Source of the DNA: Typha latifolia
Lineage: Eukaryota > Streptophyta > Magnoliopsida > Poales > Typhaceae
NCBI GenBank assembly: GCA_019914945.1
Contig: CM034099.1
Coordinates: 14,063,923-14,127,922, forward strand
Direction of reading: 5' to 3'
DNA: 64,000 bases
A program made the position numbers and the translations under genes. Below are positions 20,940-31,467 of the stretch, piece by piece (position 1 is the stretch's first letter; the number at the start of each line of letters is the position of its first letter). Below the pieces are notes generated by a model that had not been told where the DNA came from, ran no database searches, and worked only from the letters and a program-made list of their open reading frames with translations.

Positions 20940-21764
20940 TGATGGGTTCTTGTACTAAAAGATCGGCTATGGAACGATTCCTTCAGGATCTGGATGTAGT
21001 ACAAGGAATTAGTCCACACAACCGTGGGAAAATATTTATCAAATATTCTCCGATGGTTAAAAAATTATGAAACCAAGTGGATTCGATTCATAACTTCCTG
21101 ATCTATAACTTTTGAATTTACTCATTTCATAGATTCAAACTGAAATTAGGAATAAAATACGGAATAACGTGGGTGATGGTGGTGGTGACGGGTGGAGTGG
21201 ATGTTAAGGTTATGGATGGGTATGGAGATGAAGGTGGATAGTGGATATGGTTAAGGGATATAGATGAAGGGAACGAAGTGGTCGAGATCCTAAAGAAGAT
21301 GGGTGGCTTGACAGTTAAGGGAGGTTAGAAGTTAGGAGAAACTTTGCCAATGGTAGAGGTGGAAGGATGGTGAAGAGGGAGGAAAGAGATTAGGATAGAT
21401 AGATGATAGAGAGGCAAGAAATCAATATTTCAATAGCATAATGAATTTGGCTGCCATCTAGATATATATAGAGGCTAGCAAATAAGTCATAAAATAATAA
21501 GTAACCCTAATTCGAGAGGATTCCTATCGATCGCGTTCGAAAGCACAAAAGACATTCTCTATATGTGGAAATGCGATGCAGGCGTTCAAATGCGGGCGTT
21601 CGAACTCGCCCGACCGCGTTTTCTATATTTGCGAATCTGATGCAAGTGTTCGCAAGGGCGTTCAAACGCGACCCGTCCTACATTCGAACGCGACGTACAT
21701 GAATTTTATTTTAATAAAAATAAACAAATAATGTAATAAGAAAAGATCCTAACTATATGTACCA
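20940..21764 (-). repeat. 5' LTR of C1 (family C, full length)
   Basis: 825 bp; minus strand starts TGGTACATATAGTTAGGATC and ends GTACAAGAACCCATCA. Contains the CpG-rich stretch with GCGTTCGAACGC-like words (21570-21700), a TATA box (21462-21470) and a long pyrimidine-rich leader with ATCTACC and GGTTTCTCC phrases. Confidence 0.85.
21462..21470 (-). promoter_or_regulatory. TATA box in family C LTR
   Basis: CTCTATATATAT on the minus strand, conserved in the other C LTRs at 31186-31193 and 41608-41614. Confidence 0.55.
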
Positions 21765-21769
21765 CACAC

Positions 21770-22658
21770 CTTCCATAATTTTATTCACCAAAATAGGAAA
21801 TGATTTAATAGTTATCTCTTCTGAAATTGGGCCATGCCATGTTGGAGATTCCCGATCTCTACGTAGCTGCTGCACCCTTTGATTTTGGGCAGCTCGATTC
21901 CATGCAAAAGCTCCGGCGTGAACTCCTGTAATTATTGGATTAGAAAATATGGCTAGTGAAGGTGGTGGGATTTGGCCCCATGCTACCTGAGGGGAAGTAG
22001 AAATACTTTGCTCTGCTTAAATCTTCTCCTACACAGCCAACAAGGCATTATCCTTAGTAGGATTAGAATGTTTGAAATTTTCATAGGTCTCCTTTCTCCA
22101 AAGAGACCAATCAACAGCAACACCGTGTGTGCATAAAATTCCAAGGATATCCCACGCACGCCAACTACAAGTTCTTTTTTCAATGTTCACAACATAACTT
22201 CTATCAAAGGTGTTGATCTAGAATTCAGAAATAGAGGATGGAATGACATTCACAAATCAAGCATTTTCACGAGAAATGTGTAGAGCATCTTCAATTTTTT
22301 TAACTATACGAGTACTGCATTTTTTGACAAGTGCTACTCTATTAGTGTAGAGTATCTTCTATCCGGAAAATAATAATTAGCACACGTACTTGTAAGAATT
22401 TTACTTGTGTAAGCATACTATTGAGGAAACTCTTATTTCATCTACTCCATGAGGTAATTGAACTCCGTCTCCTTATAAGCTTATGCTGCTGCCCAAAACT
22501 TATTATACTGAGGAGAACCCTTTGGAGCATTTGGAAGGTCTCGGGAGAGGTGCATCATACAATATCCATGACATGCTTTAGGAAATGCATCATCCACTAC
22601 ATGAATCATCCCCTTTTGTCTATCTAATAATACCGTCATATGCTCGAATGGTTCAATT
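21770..22658 (-). pseudogene. MuDR-type transposase, C-terminal part with SWIM finger
   Basis: Continues from 25134 after removal of the solo LTR: WVSI|EPFEHMTVLLDRQKGM is one frame across the insertion. Then HVVDDAFPKACHGYCMMHLS, as in MULE transposases (second catalytic Asp in LDRQKG; the FP-A-H-x-C-HL motif). Further down, RTCSWRAWDILGILCTHGVA is a SWIM zinc finger (CxCx…CxH) in which the second Cys is Trp. The tail WNRAAQNQRVQQLRRDRESP ends at C1. Stops and frameshifts between parts. It would catalyse transposition of Mutator-like elements in the nucleus. Confidence 0.8.
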
Positions 22659-25128
22659 TGTAACAACTAGAGAAATATAAAAAAAAAAGGTGCGCACGTG
22701 CAGGGCACGTGCACCCCTTTCCTCCTTTTCCCTTCCCTATCTCTTTCTTCTTCTCCTAGTAAGTTAGATTTGTAATTAAATAATTATTTTGAGTTTTCTC
22801 TCCGAAAGTATCCCCTCTCAAACTTGCCATGATTTGACCGACCGGCGGCTTCGTGTCTTGCTGCGTTGTTCGGTGAGCTTCCCTTGTTTGCGAGGATGCC
22901 CTCGATGGTGTCCTATGAAGCTCCCGCGACTGGAATCGCCACTGGCCCCCTTGCTTTGGCCGGCGGCCTTGGCGAGGATGGTCCTCACCATCGGTTGCCT
23001 CTAGCGGCTAGGCTCCCTCTCAACTAGCTTTTGCTAACCGAGGGGAGGGTGCCGGTGAGGTCGGGGGAGGCTATCGATGGCTGGGACCGCCGGCAACTTC
23101 CCCTCCCTACCGTGGGGGCTTTTGGTTGCCTTGTTGGCAGCTATCGCTTCCTCCACCAGCTAGTTAGCACCATGGTGCCTTCCTCAGCCGACGAGGAGTC
23201 GGCCGGAGTACCGGCTTGGCTGCCGACGGTGGTGCTCACCGATAGCCCTTTCTCCTTCTCTTCCTTGGTTGAGCTGGGTGCGACCTAGCTCGAGTGTCGT
23301 GGTCGAGCTGGGTTTGGGCGCGATGTAAGTCGAGCGTGTGGCTCGGATTGTGCGCGCCCCAGCCAGAGTGACGGGCTGGGCTGGGCGCGCCCCCAGCCAG
23401 TGTGTCGGGCTGCGCTGGGTGCGGTGTAGCCTGTCTGCTAGGCTGGGCTGGGTGCAGCCCAACTCGAACTTGGGGTGGGTTGGTCTGCATGCAACCTAGC
23501 CTAAGTAAGTGGTGGGTTTGGGGCTGCAAGCAGCCCAACCCAACTTTGGGGTGGGTTGGGCCCAACCCATGTGTTTTTCTAGTTTATGGAATGCCCTGGC
23601 CAATTCTTGGTGGGTTTATTTTGGCTTTGTGCCCACTAAATAGAGTGTTTTCCCCCTGATTTATCTCTTTAAATTGTTATGTCATTATTTAATTATTTAT
23701 AATGTTGGCAATTGTGAAGCTTAATTAATCAATATTTTTTTAGTCGATGGTAGTGTTCACTACATTAATTATTTTATAAATAAATCTTAATGAGCTAGAC
23801 CATGGCTTGAGAGTGTCGTTACAAATAACACATATCAGGAACTAGCTCCAATTGGATATGAACTTTTGCGGATGTCATAACTAATAAAATATATAATTCT
23901 CGACAATGTGTTTAGCATGCAAAACATGATAATAATGGGTGTTACATTGTGCTTGCTATGTTGGATAGTATCATGCCACTTGCACACATGCACGACCATA
24001 AAGGGAGTGACTATTGCGTCTCGATAGTACCCGACACTTCCCCAGCTAGGGTTAGGGGCAGGGGATATTCTTATACTTATATATATTGGGGCTCACGCCT
24101 GAGATATTAGTTTGTTGATCCTAGACAATCAAGCAGTCGTTTCATCGGGTGATGGGTGATTTACTATCGATCAACGAGAGTCATACCCTTTAGGGTATTT
24201 AAGATAGAGAGAGAGAAGGGTAGGATGATGAGACCTAGCGGTACCCGATGACGTAGGGTGAGGGCATTCGTGAGCGACGGCTCATGATTTTCGCAAGGTG
24301 GTGCGATGATGTGGAGCCGAGGGCTCGGATGATAGTATTGATATGCGATACCGACCTTTGTGATGGGCTTACGACTGAGGTCCTTAGTTTGCAGTGGTGG
24401 ACAATCAGTCATGCTGTTTGCCGGATGATGGGTTGAAGATTCTGCCATTAGAGTCTACCCTTCCTTGGGTTATGTGTGGTCTGGTGTGAGGATTGATGTG
24501 GCCTTCAGGCATGACTCTGCATGAGCCTACGTGGTAGACTTGGTAGTCTGAGATGATGCATATTATGTGGTGTGGTGTTGACATGTCCTATGGGCGGAGC
24601 TCAGTATGAGCTTGAGTTTGAGGACTTGATAGTCCAGATTGATTGCATAGTAGGTTATTGATTGCTAATGCATTGATTTGATCATGATGCACATATTCAT
24701 ACTTACTTATTATTGTATCATTCATCGCACTACTTTTAGACTATAGAAGTAGAAACTTGTTGGGCTTTATGCTCACCATCTTCTTATGGAAATATTTTCA
24801 AATTAGTAGATGAGCCGGAGTTCGTGGCAGATCTGGCAAAGACTGGCTTGAGTCTCCTTTTTCTAATTCTTATTCTTATTCTTAGTTTATTCATGTAAAT
24901 TAAGCTAAATGGTCTGTAGCTCTTGCACGAGCTTTATCATACTTTTGGTTATGGATATGTATTTTGGGCTTATTGTGGTCTTGGTGTTATGTGCTTCTTT
25001 TCTGTATTATTTGTAGAAATGTGGGCTTTTTGCTTGTATATTATGTTGAGACATTGACGAGTCGGTCACGTGGTAATCACGTGGGTTCTACCCACGTGAG
25101 GGGCACGTGTTTGGTGGTGGGTTTTACA
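22659..25128 (+). mobile_element. Solo LTR, family A-like (copy A2)
   Basis: Starts TGTAACAACTAGAG, ends GGTGGTGGGTTTTACA, flanked by a perfect CAATT duplication (22654-22658, 25129-25133). No coding sequence. Ends resemble family A, but the body differs, so it is a related subfamily of Tekay-like LTRs. It contains repeats of GGTTGGGCTG/AGCCCAACC (23230-23560) and GGGCACGTG phrases near both ends. Removal restores the transposase frame. Confidence 0.85.
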
Positions 25129-25133
25129 CAATT

Positions 25134-25812
25134 GATACCCAAAGATGATATAAAAACCAGGTCCATGATTTAGTGTTTTCAGCTTCGGCAACACAAAATG
25201 CTATTGGAAGGAGTTGAGTATTGGCATCCAAACTTGACACAACAAGTAAGCAATCTCTATACTTGCCAGTTAAGAAATTAGTGTCGATGCTGAGCAATGG
25301 CCACAAGTGTGACTTGAATGAACGCAAGCATGAACCAAAAGCCCAAAATACTCGCTTAAAATATCCACAATCAGCTCATTGAAGTTTAGTTACTATATTA
25401 GGATCCCTTTTTTTAATCTCATGGAGGTAGCCTTGCAACCACTTGTAAGATTTCTCATAGCTGCCATGGATCTCTTATATTGCCTTCCATTTAGCGTGAT
25501 ATGCCTTATAGTAACTTAATGAAACACCAAATTTTTTCTGCATTTCAACTTGAATCATCTTCGGAGTGTATGCTTCAATACTCTTCAGGACCTACTCATG
25601 CACTTCATCGTGTATGAATAAACTTGTACATTGCTTATTACCCCTCCTAGATATATCTCTGCTGCATGTGTGTTATTATCTAATAAGATACTTTATCCTA
25701 AATGTATCAACACCTGCTATCTTTATAGCCTTTATCTTCCATGGACATTCCTCTAAACTACATTAGGCAATAATGTTATGAGGGTTAGTTTTAACAGGCT
25801 TTAATTCAAATA
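25134..25812 (-). pseudogene. MuDR-type transposase, middle part
   Basis: Joins 29614-30121 after removal of LTR A3: VKRRF|ELKPVKTNPHN is one frame. Then CSLEECPWKIKAIK (the zinc-ribbon-like MuDR N-domain), VLKSIEAYTPKMIQVEMQKK, VSLSYYKAYHAKWKAI, YKWLQGYLHEIKKRDPNIVT, and the catalytic core start LLSIDTNFLTGKYRDCLLVV with the first Asp, followed by SSLDANTQLLPIAFCVAEAE and SWTWFL. This block order is that of MULE transposases. Stops at several places. Confidence 0.85.
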
Positions 25813-26014
25813 TGTAACAACTTGCCCTACAAAAAATTTGGGCACGATGCATGAGCAACTTGCGTGGTGAGGCGCCACGTGCCCACTCTGCGGCAGCGGC
25901 TAGCTGGCTGCGGCGAGCCCCGGTGTTGCCGTTCTTTCCCCTCCACCGCCTCTCTTTCTCCCTCTATATCTCTTTCTCGGTCTCACTCTCTCTCTCTCCC
26001 TCTATATCTCTTTC

Positions 26015-26020
<6 letters not shown>

Positions 26021-26060
<40 letters not shown>
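26021..26060 (+). repeat. CT microsatellite in LTR A3
   Basis: Pure CT run; the equivalent position carries CT or GA runs in A4 (36340-36389), A5 (54311-54350), A6 (58846-58895) and A7 (63414-63430, 63543-63600). Confidence 0.9.
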
Positions 26061-26062
<2 letters not shown>

Positions 26063-26366
26063 CGAGGTCGGCCAATCGCCGCCGCCGCCGCCATCCTTGA
26101 AAACCATCGCCGCTACCTCCGCAAGCGTCGGTGAGCTCCTTTCCCTCCCTCTCTCTCTCTCTATCTATCTATCTCTCGCTCACACCCGAGCTCGGGCTCG
26201 TCGGAGCCGAGCCATCGGCGAGAGGCCGGCCGCTGGCTAGCTAGCAGCGGTCAGTGCCCTCCCCGCCGGCCCGGGTCCTCACTTCCCTCCCCTCTTCTTC
26301 TTCTTCTTCTTCTTTTTCTTCTTTCTTTTTCTTCTTCCTTAGCTTCTTCTCTTTCTCTTTCTACAT

Positions 26367-26389
26367 AGTGCTAGGCTCGGCCCAGCACT
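26367..26389. repeat. Conserved LTR hairpin
   Basis: AGTGCTAGGC…GCCCAGCACT, an inverted repeat with a two-base centre. Similar hairpins occur at 36069, 54661, 54694, 54729, 58497 and 58522 in other family A copies. Confidence 0.65.
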
Positions 26390-28205
26390 GTAGCAGGCAG
26401 TAGCCCAGCACTGATGGCAGTGATTTATTTATTTATATTATTTTATTTTATTTATGTTATTTATTTAGGTATTTTCTTCTTAATTATTGCAAATAGATTA
26501 TTCAGACATTAATTATTTTAATAATATTATATATTCTTCAATATGATTATTATTAATTAGAATTTGTATAATTAATGATTAATTAGGTATAAACATAGGT
26601 AATACTTATATTTATTATTTATATCTCTATTAGATTAATATATAGATTGTAAATTATAATTATCAAATTATATACTAATATTCTTATGAGATACATTTTA
26701 AGTAATTCTAATAATTTATTATACATTATTATTTTGTAACAAATAAAATACTAGTCTTATGTATTTATTTATTATTTTATAAAGTAATGACTACATAGTC
26801 CCTAATTAATCAAGATATAATTTAATTATAATTAGGTTTTATCTATATTTTTTATTTTTATTTATAATTAAAAATCTAGCTAGTTATAAAGATAAGTAGA
26901 AATTCTAAAACCTAACAAAGATTTTAATTAGATGAATGGCTAACTTCATGCTACTTAAATATTTTCAAATTCCGAACCCTTTTATGTGAGGCCCCGTGGA
27001 CCTTGTTAGGACGAGTTGTCGCTGTGTTGCTAGATGGGAGGGATATGTGAGTTGTGTCTTCTGATCAAAGGTGAGTAGTCTTATCCCCTAGACGCCTTTC
27101 TCAAATTAGGATATATTATATATTATGTACATGCATGTTTTGGCCTCCAGTATGACTATATTACTTTATCTAAAGATGATTTCAGTTAAGCATATTTTAT
27201 CATGTATTTGTTTAGGTTGATCTGAGATATGAATACATTGGTGATATATAGAGATGATTGGAGATGATTATACTGTTATGACCAATTTAGGATGATCTCT
27301 CGCATGAGTATGGATGTGATAGACTAGCAAGGATATACATGTGTTAGATATATGGTTGGAGACTACATTTCATTATTTTCCTCTTGACTCCTTACCACCT
27401 AAATTCCTTATATGCATGACTTGTTATAGTACTGGATAAATACACGTGATCTATCGTATAGAAGAAAATGCATAAATCTCATTGATAGGAAAGTTGATAG
27501 AAAAAGCATGAGGGTACCCGAGTAGGCGCTAGGGTTAGGGGTGCCTGGAGTGATGATTATGGTCGTTGATATGTGATATCTCGTGGCCCATGTTCGAGGT
27601 CAGTTGAGTCTGTGCGCACAGACAATTGGACACCTGTCGTTCGCTAGGGCATGCGTGGGGCGAGTTACCCTCATGTGATTTCTATTAATTGGTAGGTACC
27701 CGATTTGGATGGATTTTGATATACCCTTAATTTATGGTAGGGTATGATTATGATTGAGATACCCTTAGCGTATAGTAGGGTATGCTTTGAGCCTACGGGC
27801 AGTATATTGAGATCGGGTACTAGGTGTTGACTATGCATAGTGGTCTAGTATGATGATATTATACCGAGATGTCGGTGATGATCGTGATGTTAAGAAATGC
27901 ATATGATTTCATTATCATCTTTTATACCTGATTATCGAATGGTCAATATGCATCATAGGTGGTTGCATTTAATATCATAGTATGACCATGATTGGCATGC
28001 ATCATATGTGTTATATCTAAGAGAGAGTTATGATGATGGTATGACATGGAGATTTATTTATACATTGTCGAGGATTATATATTTTATCAGTTATGACATG
28101 ACATGTTATCTATTTTTCATTTATGTATCATTGAGGAACATTCAAATACTCATTCATGTAATGATGCTCATTTTAATTTATATTATCTAGTACATAATTG
28201 ATAGG

Positions 28206-29005
28206 GCTCTGATACCAATTGATAGGATCTAGAACCAAAAGATCGGCTACGGAACAATTCCTTAAGATATGAATTTATTATAGGAAGTAGTCTGCACAAC
28301 CGTGGGAAAATATTCATCAGATATTCTCCATTAGTTAAAAAATTACGAAACCAATTGGGTTGGATCCGTATCTTCCTAATTTACAACTTTCATATTTATG
28401 CAGGGATGAAAATACAGAATAACGTGGGTGATGTTGGTGGTGAAGGGTGGAGTGGATGTTAGGGTTATGGATGGGTATGGAGATGAGGGTGAATTATGAA
28501 AGTGATTAAGGGAAGTAGACGAAGGAAACAAAGTGGTCGAGATCCCAAAGAAGAGGGGTGGCTCGACAGTCGAGGGAGATTAGAAGCGAGGAGAAACCTT
28601 GCCAATGGTAGAGGTGGAAGGATGGTGAAGAGGGAGGAGGGAGAAGTCTAGAGAGAAGATAGGAGGCAAAAAATCAATAATCCAATAGCAATCTATAGTT
28701 GGGTGCCATCCACATATTTATAGAGGCTAGCCAACAAGTCCTAAAACAATATGAAATCCTAACAAATCAACTAAACTAGTATTTCTTATCTTCTCCGAAT
28801 ACCATTCGAATTAAGCTTTCGTTTTGTCATAGATATATTCCGAATTTGGAGAAGTCATGAATATCAAAGTTGTAGATCTAGAGGTTGTCGACCTTATCCA
28901 CTAGTTTGATATTATTTGGATATGTGTCGAATATTCTTCAAATAGTTTTAAACTGTGCAGAGTTGGATTTAACTAATTAGATAAAATCCTAACTAAGTTA
29001 TCGAA
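28206..29005 (-). mobile_element. Family C-like LTR with primer site, nested in A3
   Basis: 28206-28218 is GCTCTGATACCAA, the exact reverse complement of the initiator-Met primer site, followed by an LTR beginning (plus strand) TGATAGGATCTAGAACC. The body parallels 20940-21764 (GGTGATGTTGGTGGTGAAGG, ATTTATAGAGGCTAGCC) and ends near TCCTAACTAAGTTATCG. No internal coding part, so it is a one-sided fragment. The target duplication is unclear (AATT on both sides). Confidence 0.65.
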
Positions 29006-29613
29006 AATTTACTCTCTATTTGGCATTACTGATTCGGGGTAAGGTATATTCACTGAGCCTTTTGCTCATGACTCTTTATTTTTTTTCTAACCCTCTCAGA
29101 TATTTAGTAGGTGATAGCAACTTGAGATATCCTGAAAAGATATTTTAGATTAATGAGGTAAGCTATAGGTGTGAGACAGTATAGATGATGGTTTGTATAA
29201 AAATTGATTTGTATCGTTGTTTGCTATATTTGTACTTTATTGTATCAGACGATGATTTGTATAGTACATGTCAGATTATAGTGTACTTATGTATTAGTTG
29301 TTTAGTTGTATCTTGATGGTTTGTCGTGGCCTGTATGGGTCCTACATCTTATATAGTGGTCTAGTGTATATTATTATGGATTTAGATATTCATATGTTAA
29401 CATGTTTATTTGGTTGATAGTATAATTTATTTGGTGTTGGATTATGGGAGCATGGATATGTTAGCAGATATTATTTGATGATGTCATGATTATATGTGCA
29501 GAGGAGTGTATCTATGCGTGACGGGCCCCGCCCAACCTGTCACGTCCGCCGTGCATGCTGTGTGGGCATGTGGGCATGCACGTGCCCATGTAGGGTGGGG
29601 GCGTTAAAAAATC

Positions 29614-30121
29614 TACGCTTGACAACAAATGATTTCAGTGCTTTTACAAACTTTGATGAGTTATAGAATATTTGTCCTATAAATAGATCATCTGATGTGA
29701 TATATTGTGCTATTTTAGCTTGAGGGGTTTCTAAATGTTGTACATAAGATTCTACATAATCAACAGTGCTTGAAATATGTTCATTATCACTATAAGGTTG
29801 GACGCACAAGTTTATCGACACATCACCTTCATTAGTTAGAGATGGATCAATAGAATCAAAGATAGGGAATTCTTCTTGAAGATTGGGATCTATTTTCTCA
29901 TTTAAAGACAAATCAATACAATCAATAACATTTGCTGTGACAATATTACTAGGATCACATACAGAAAAATTAATCTCATTGTCGGGTACCTACTGTCCAT
30001 TTAAGTCGAAGGGCTGATCAATAGGATGATTGAGAAGAGACGATCCTCCTGCCTCTAAAGTATCCAAATTAATATTGCAAGGATTTGAAACATTTGAAAT
30101 AATAGGCGACTGCTCATTCAT
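29614..30121 (-). pseudogene. MuDR-type transposase, N-terminal part
   Basis: ATG at 30121 opens MNEQSPIISNVSNPCNINLD, with one in-frame TAG, then VTANVIDCIDLSLNEKIDPN and, near the end, GQIFYNSSKFVKALKSFVVK RRF, the segment that precedes the DNA-binding region in MULE transposases. It is then cut by LTR A3 and continues at 25807. Start chosen as the first Met upstream of the conserved part; the 96-bp array begins about 60 bp further upstream. Confidence 0.7.
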
Positions 30122-30179
30122 GGAACTTTTCATATGGATTGTCCTAAATTAACATTAATAACATGACGATGTTAAATAT

Positions 30180-30720
30180 TAGGAAACCCGTAGCTAAATT
30201 ACGATATTCGTAACTAAATTCGTAGTTCAATTATGAAATTTATAACTAAATTTATCGTATAATTATGAAATTCGTAGTTCAGTTACGAATTTAGCTACTA
30301 TATTCATAGTTCAATTACAAAATTCGTAATTGAACTAATAATTTAATTTCGAAATTCGTAGCTAAATTTGTAGTTCAATTGCAAAATTCATAGCTAAATT
30401 CATACTTCAATTACGAAATTCGTAGTTAAACTAATAGTTCAATTTCGAAATTCGTAGCTAAACTCGTAGTTCAATTGCAAAATTCAGAGCTAAATTCGTA
30501 CTTCAATTATGAAATTCATTGTTAACGTAATAGTTCAATTTTAAAATTCGTAGCTAAATTCGTAGTTCAATTACAAAATTCATAGCTAAATTCATACTTT
30601 AATTACGAAATTCATAGTTGAACTAAAAGTTCAATTTTGAAATTCGTAGTTCAATTGCAAAATTTATAGCTAAATTTGTAGTTTAATTATAAATTTCGTA
30701 GCTAAATTACGAATGTCGTC
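30180..30720 (-). repeat. Higher-order tandem array, 96-bp period
   Basis: Variants of AAATTCGTAGCTAAATTCG and GTAGTTCAATTACGAAATTC alternate. TTTCGAAATTCGTAGCTAAA recurs at 30347, 30443 and (as TTTTAAAATTCG) 30539, exactly 96 bp apart, each unit made of about three 32-bp subunits. It lies just upstream of the transposase start. Confidence 0.8.
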
Positions 30721-30861
30721 ATTAAAGTACGACATATGTTAATCAATAACGACTTTAATGTTCAATGTCGTCATTAAAGTAATCAAAAGTAGTTTTATGT
30801 TCAATGTAATCACGAAGATAAATCCTTCTCTTTCCTCGTTCCAAAAATTTATATAGTTCGA

Positions 30862-31467
30862 TGATACATTTAGTTAGGATCTTTTCTTACTACATTAGTT
30901 GATTATTATCATTAAAATAAAATTCCTATAAGTCGTGTTTGAACGTAGGACGGATCGCGTTTGAATGCCTGCATTAGGTTCGCAAATACAGAGAATAACG
31001 TATATTGTGCGTTCGAATGCGGTCAGGTGAGTTCGAACGCCCGCGTTCAAACGCCTGCATTGCGTTTGCACATACAGAGAACGTCTTTTGTGCATTCGAA
31101 TGTGATCGGGCGCGTTCGAACGCAATTGACGGGAATCTTCTAGAATTATGGTTACATATTATTTTAGGATTTGTTGGCTAGGCTCTATATATATCTGGAT
31201 GATAGCCAAATTCATTATGTTATAAGAATATTGATTTTTTGCCTCTCTATCATCTATCTACCCTAATCTCCCTCCTCCCTTTCACCATCCTTCCACCTCT
31301 ACCGTTGGCAAGGTTTCTCCTATCATCAGATTCACAAATATAGAAAATGCGGTCGGGCGAGTTCGAACGCCTGCATTTGAACGCCTGCATCGCATTTCCA
31401 CATACAGAGAATGTCTTTTGTGCTTTCGAACGCGATCGATAGGAATCCTCTAGAATTAGGGTTACTT
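30862..31467 (+). repeat. Rearranged 5' LTR of C2
   Basis: LTR sequence runs to about 31325 (GGCAAGGTTTCTCCTATC), then jumps back to an upstream LTR segment (ATCAGATTCACAAATATAG, with its CpG-rich words) and at TTACTTATCATCTCC joins directly to gag. The LTR 3' end, primer site and gag N-terminus are deleted. TATA box at 31186-31193. Confidence 0.75.

Larger units (their letters stand above)
15904..21764 (-). mobile_element. Ty3/gypsy retrotransposon C1, near full length, dead
   Basis: Order on the minus strand: 5' LTR (21764-20940), primer site, gag, protease, reverse transcriptase, RNase H, integrase, chromodomain-like end, purine tract, 3' LTR (16139-15904). Flanks are CGCAC (15899-15903) and CACAC (21765-21769), a 5-bp duplication with one change. 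The 3' LTR is only 236 bp because about 590 bp in its middle are missing. Every coding domain has stops or frameshifts. It sits at the 3' end of the minus-strand MuDR transposase, which it interrupts or abuts. Confidence 0.88.
25813..29608 (+). mobile_element. Solo LTR, family A (copy A3) with nested LTR
   Basis: Starts TGTAACAACTTGCCC and ends GGGGGCGTTAAA (last C mutated), flanks AAATA (25808-25812) and AAATC (29609-29613), a 5-bp duplication with one change. It shares with A4-A7 the CT tract, the GTGAGC site (26131-26136), a CTT tract and the hairpin (26367-26389). A family C-like LTR with primer site is nested at 28206-29005. Inserted into the transposase; overlapping serine/leucine-rich frames at 25851-26240 are microsatellite translations. 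Confidence 0.85.
9015..30850. mobile_element. Wreck of a large Mutator-like element with Ulp1 gene and transposase
   Basis: Outside the later insertions this span holds two convergent gene remnants: on the plus strand a multi-exon gene ending in a Ulp1-type cysteine protease domain (9015-14816), and on the minus strand a MuDR-type transposase (30121 to 21770). Plant Mutator-like elements carrying Ulp1-like genes are known (Kaonashi/KI type). Tandem arrays sit between the genes (15000-15720) and upstream of the transposase (30180-30720). Insertions split it at 10041, 15904, 22659 and 25813. The outer ends are not identified, so the extent is an estimate and common membership is an inference. 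Confidence 0.55.

Noticed and set aside
22789..23659. Series of 60-110 aa frames in GC-rich DNA on both strands
   Set aside because: They lie inside solo LTR A2, overlap each other on opposite strands and match no domain; GC content explains the openness.
25851..26240. Two overlapping frames rich in Leu/Ser/Pro
   Set aside because: Translations of the CT tract and flanks of LTR A3; the same happens at 36024-36638, 54136-54757, 58472-59072 and 63170-63876, each in a different frame.
30180..30720. CRISPR-like repeat array
   Set aside because: No regular unique spacers; units are contiguous and degenerate, and the context is a plant transposon.
30895..31143. 76-aa and 60-aa frames in opposite strands
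   Set aside because: CpG-rich part of the C2 LTR.
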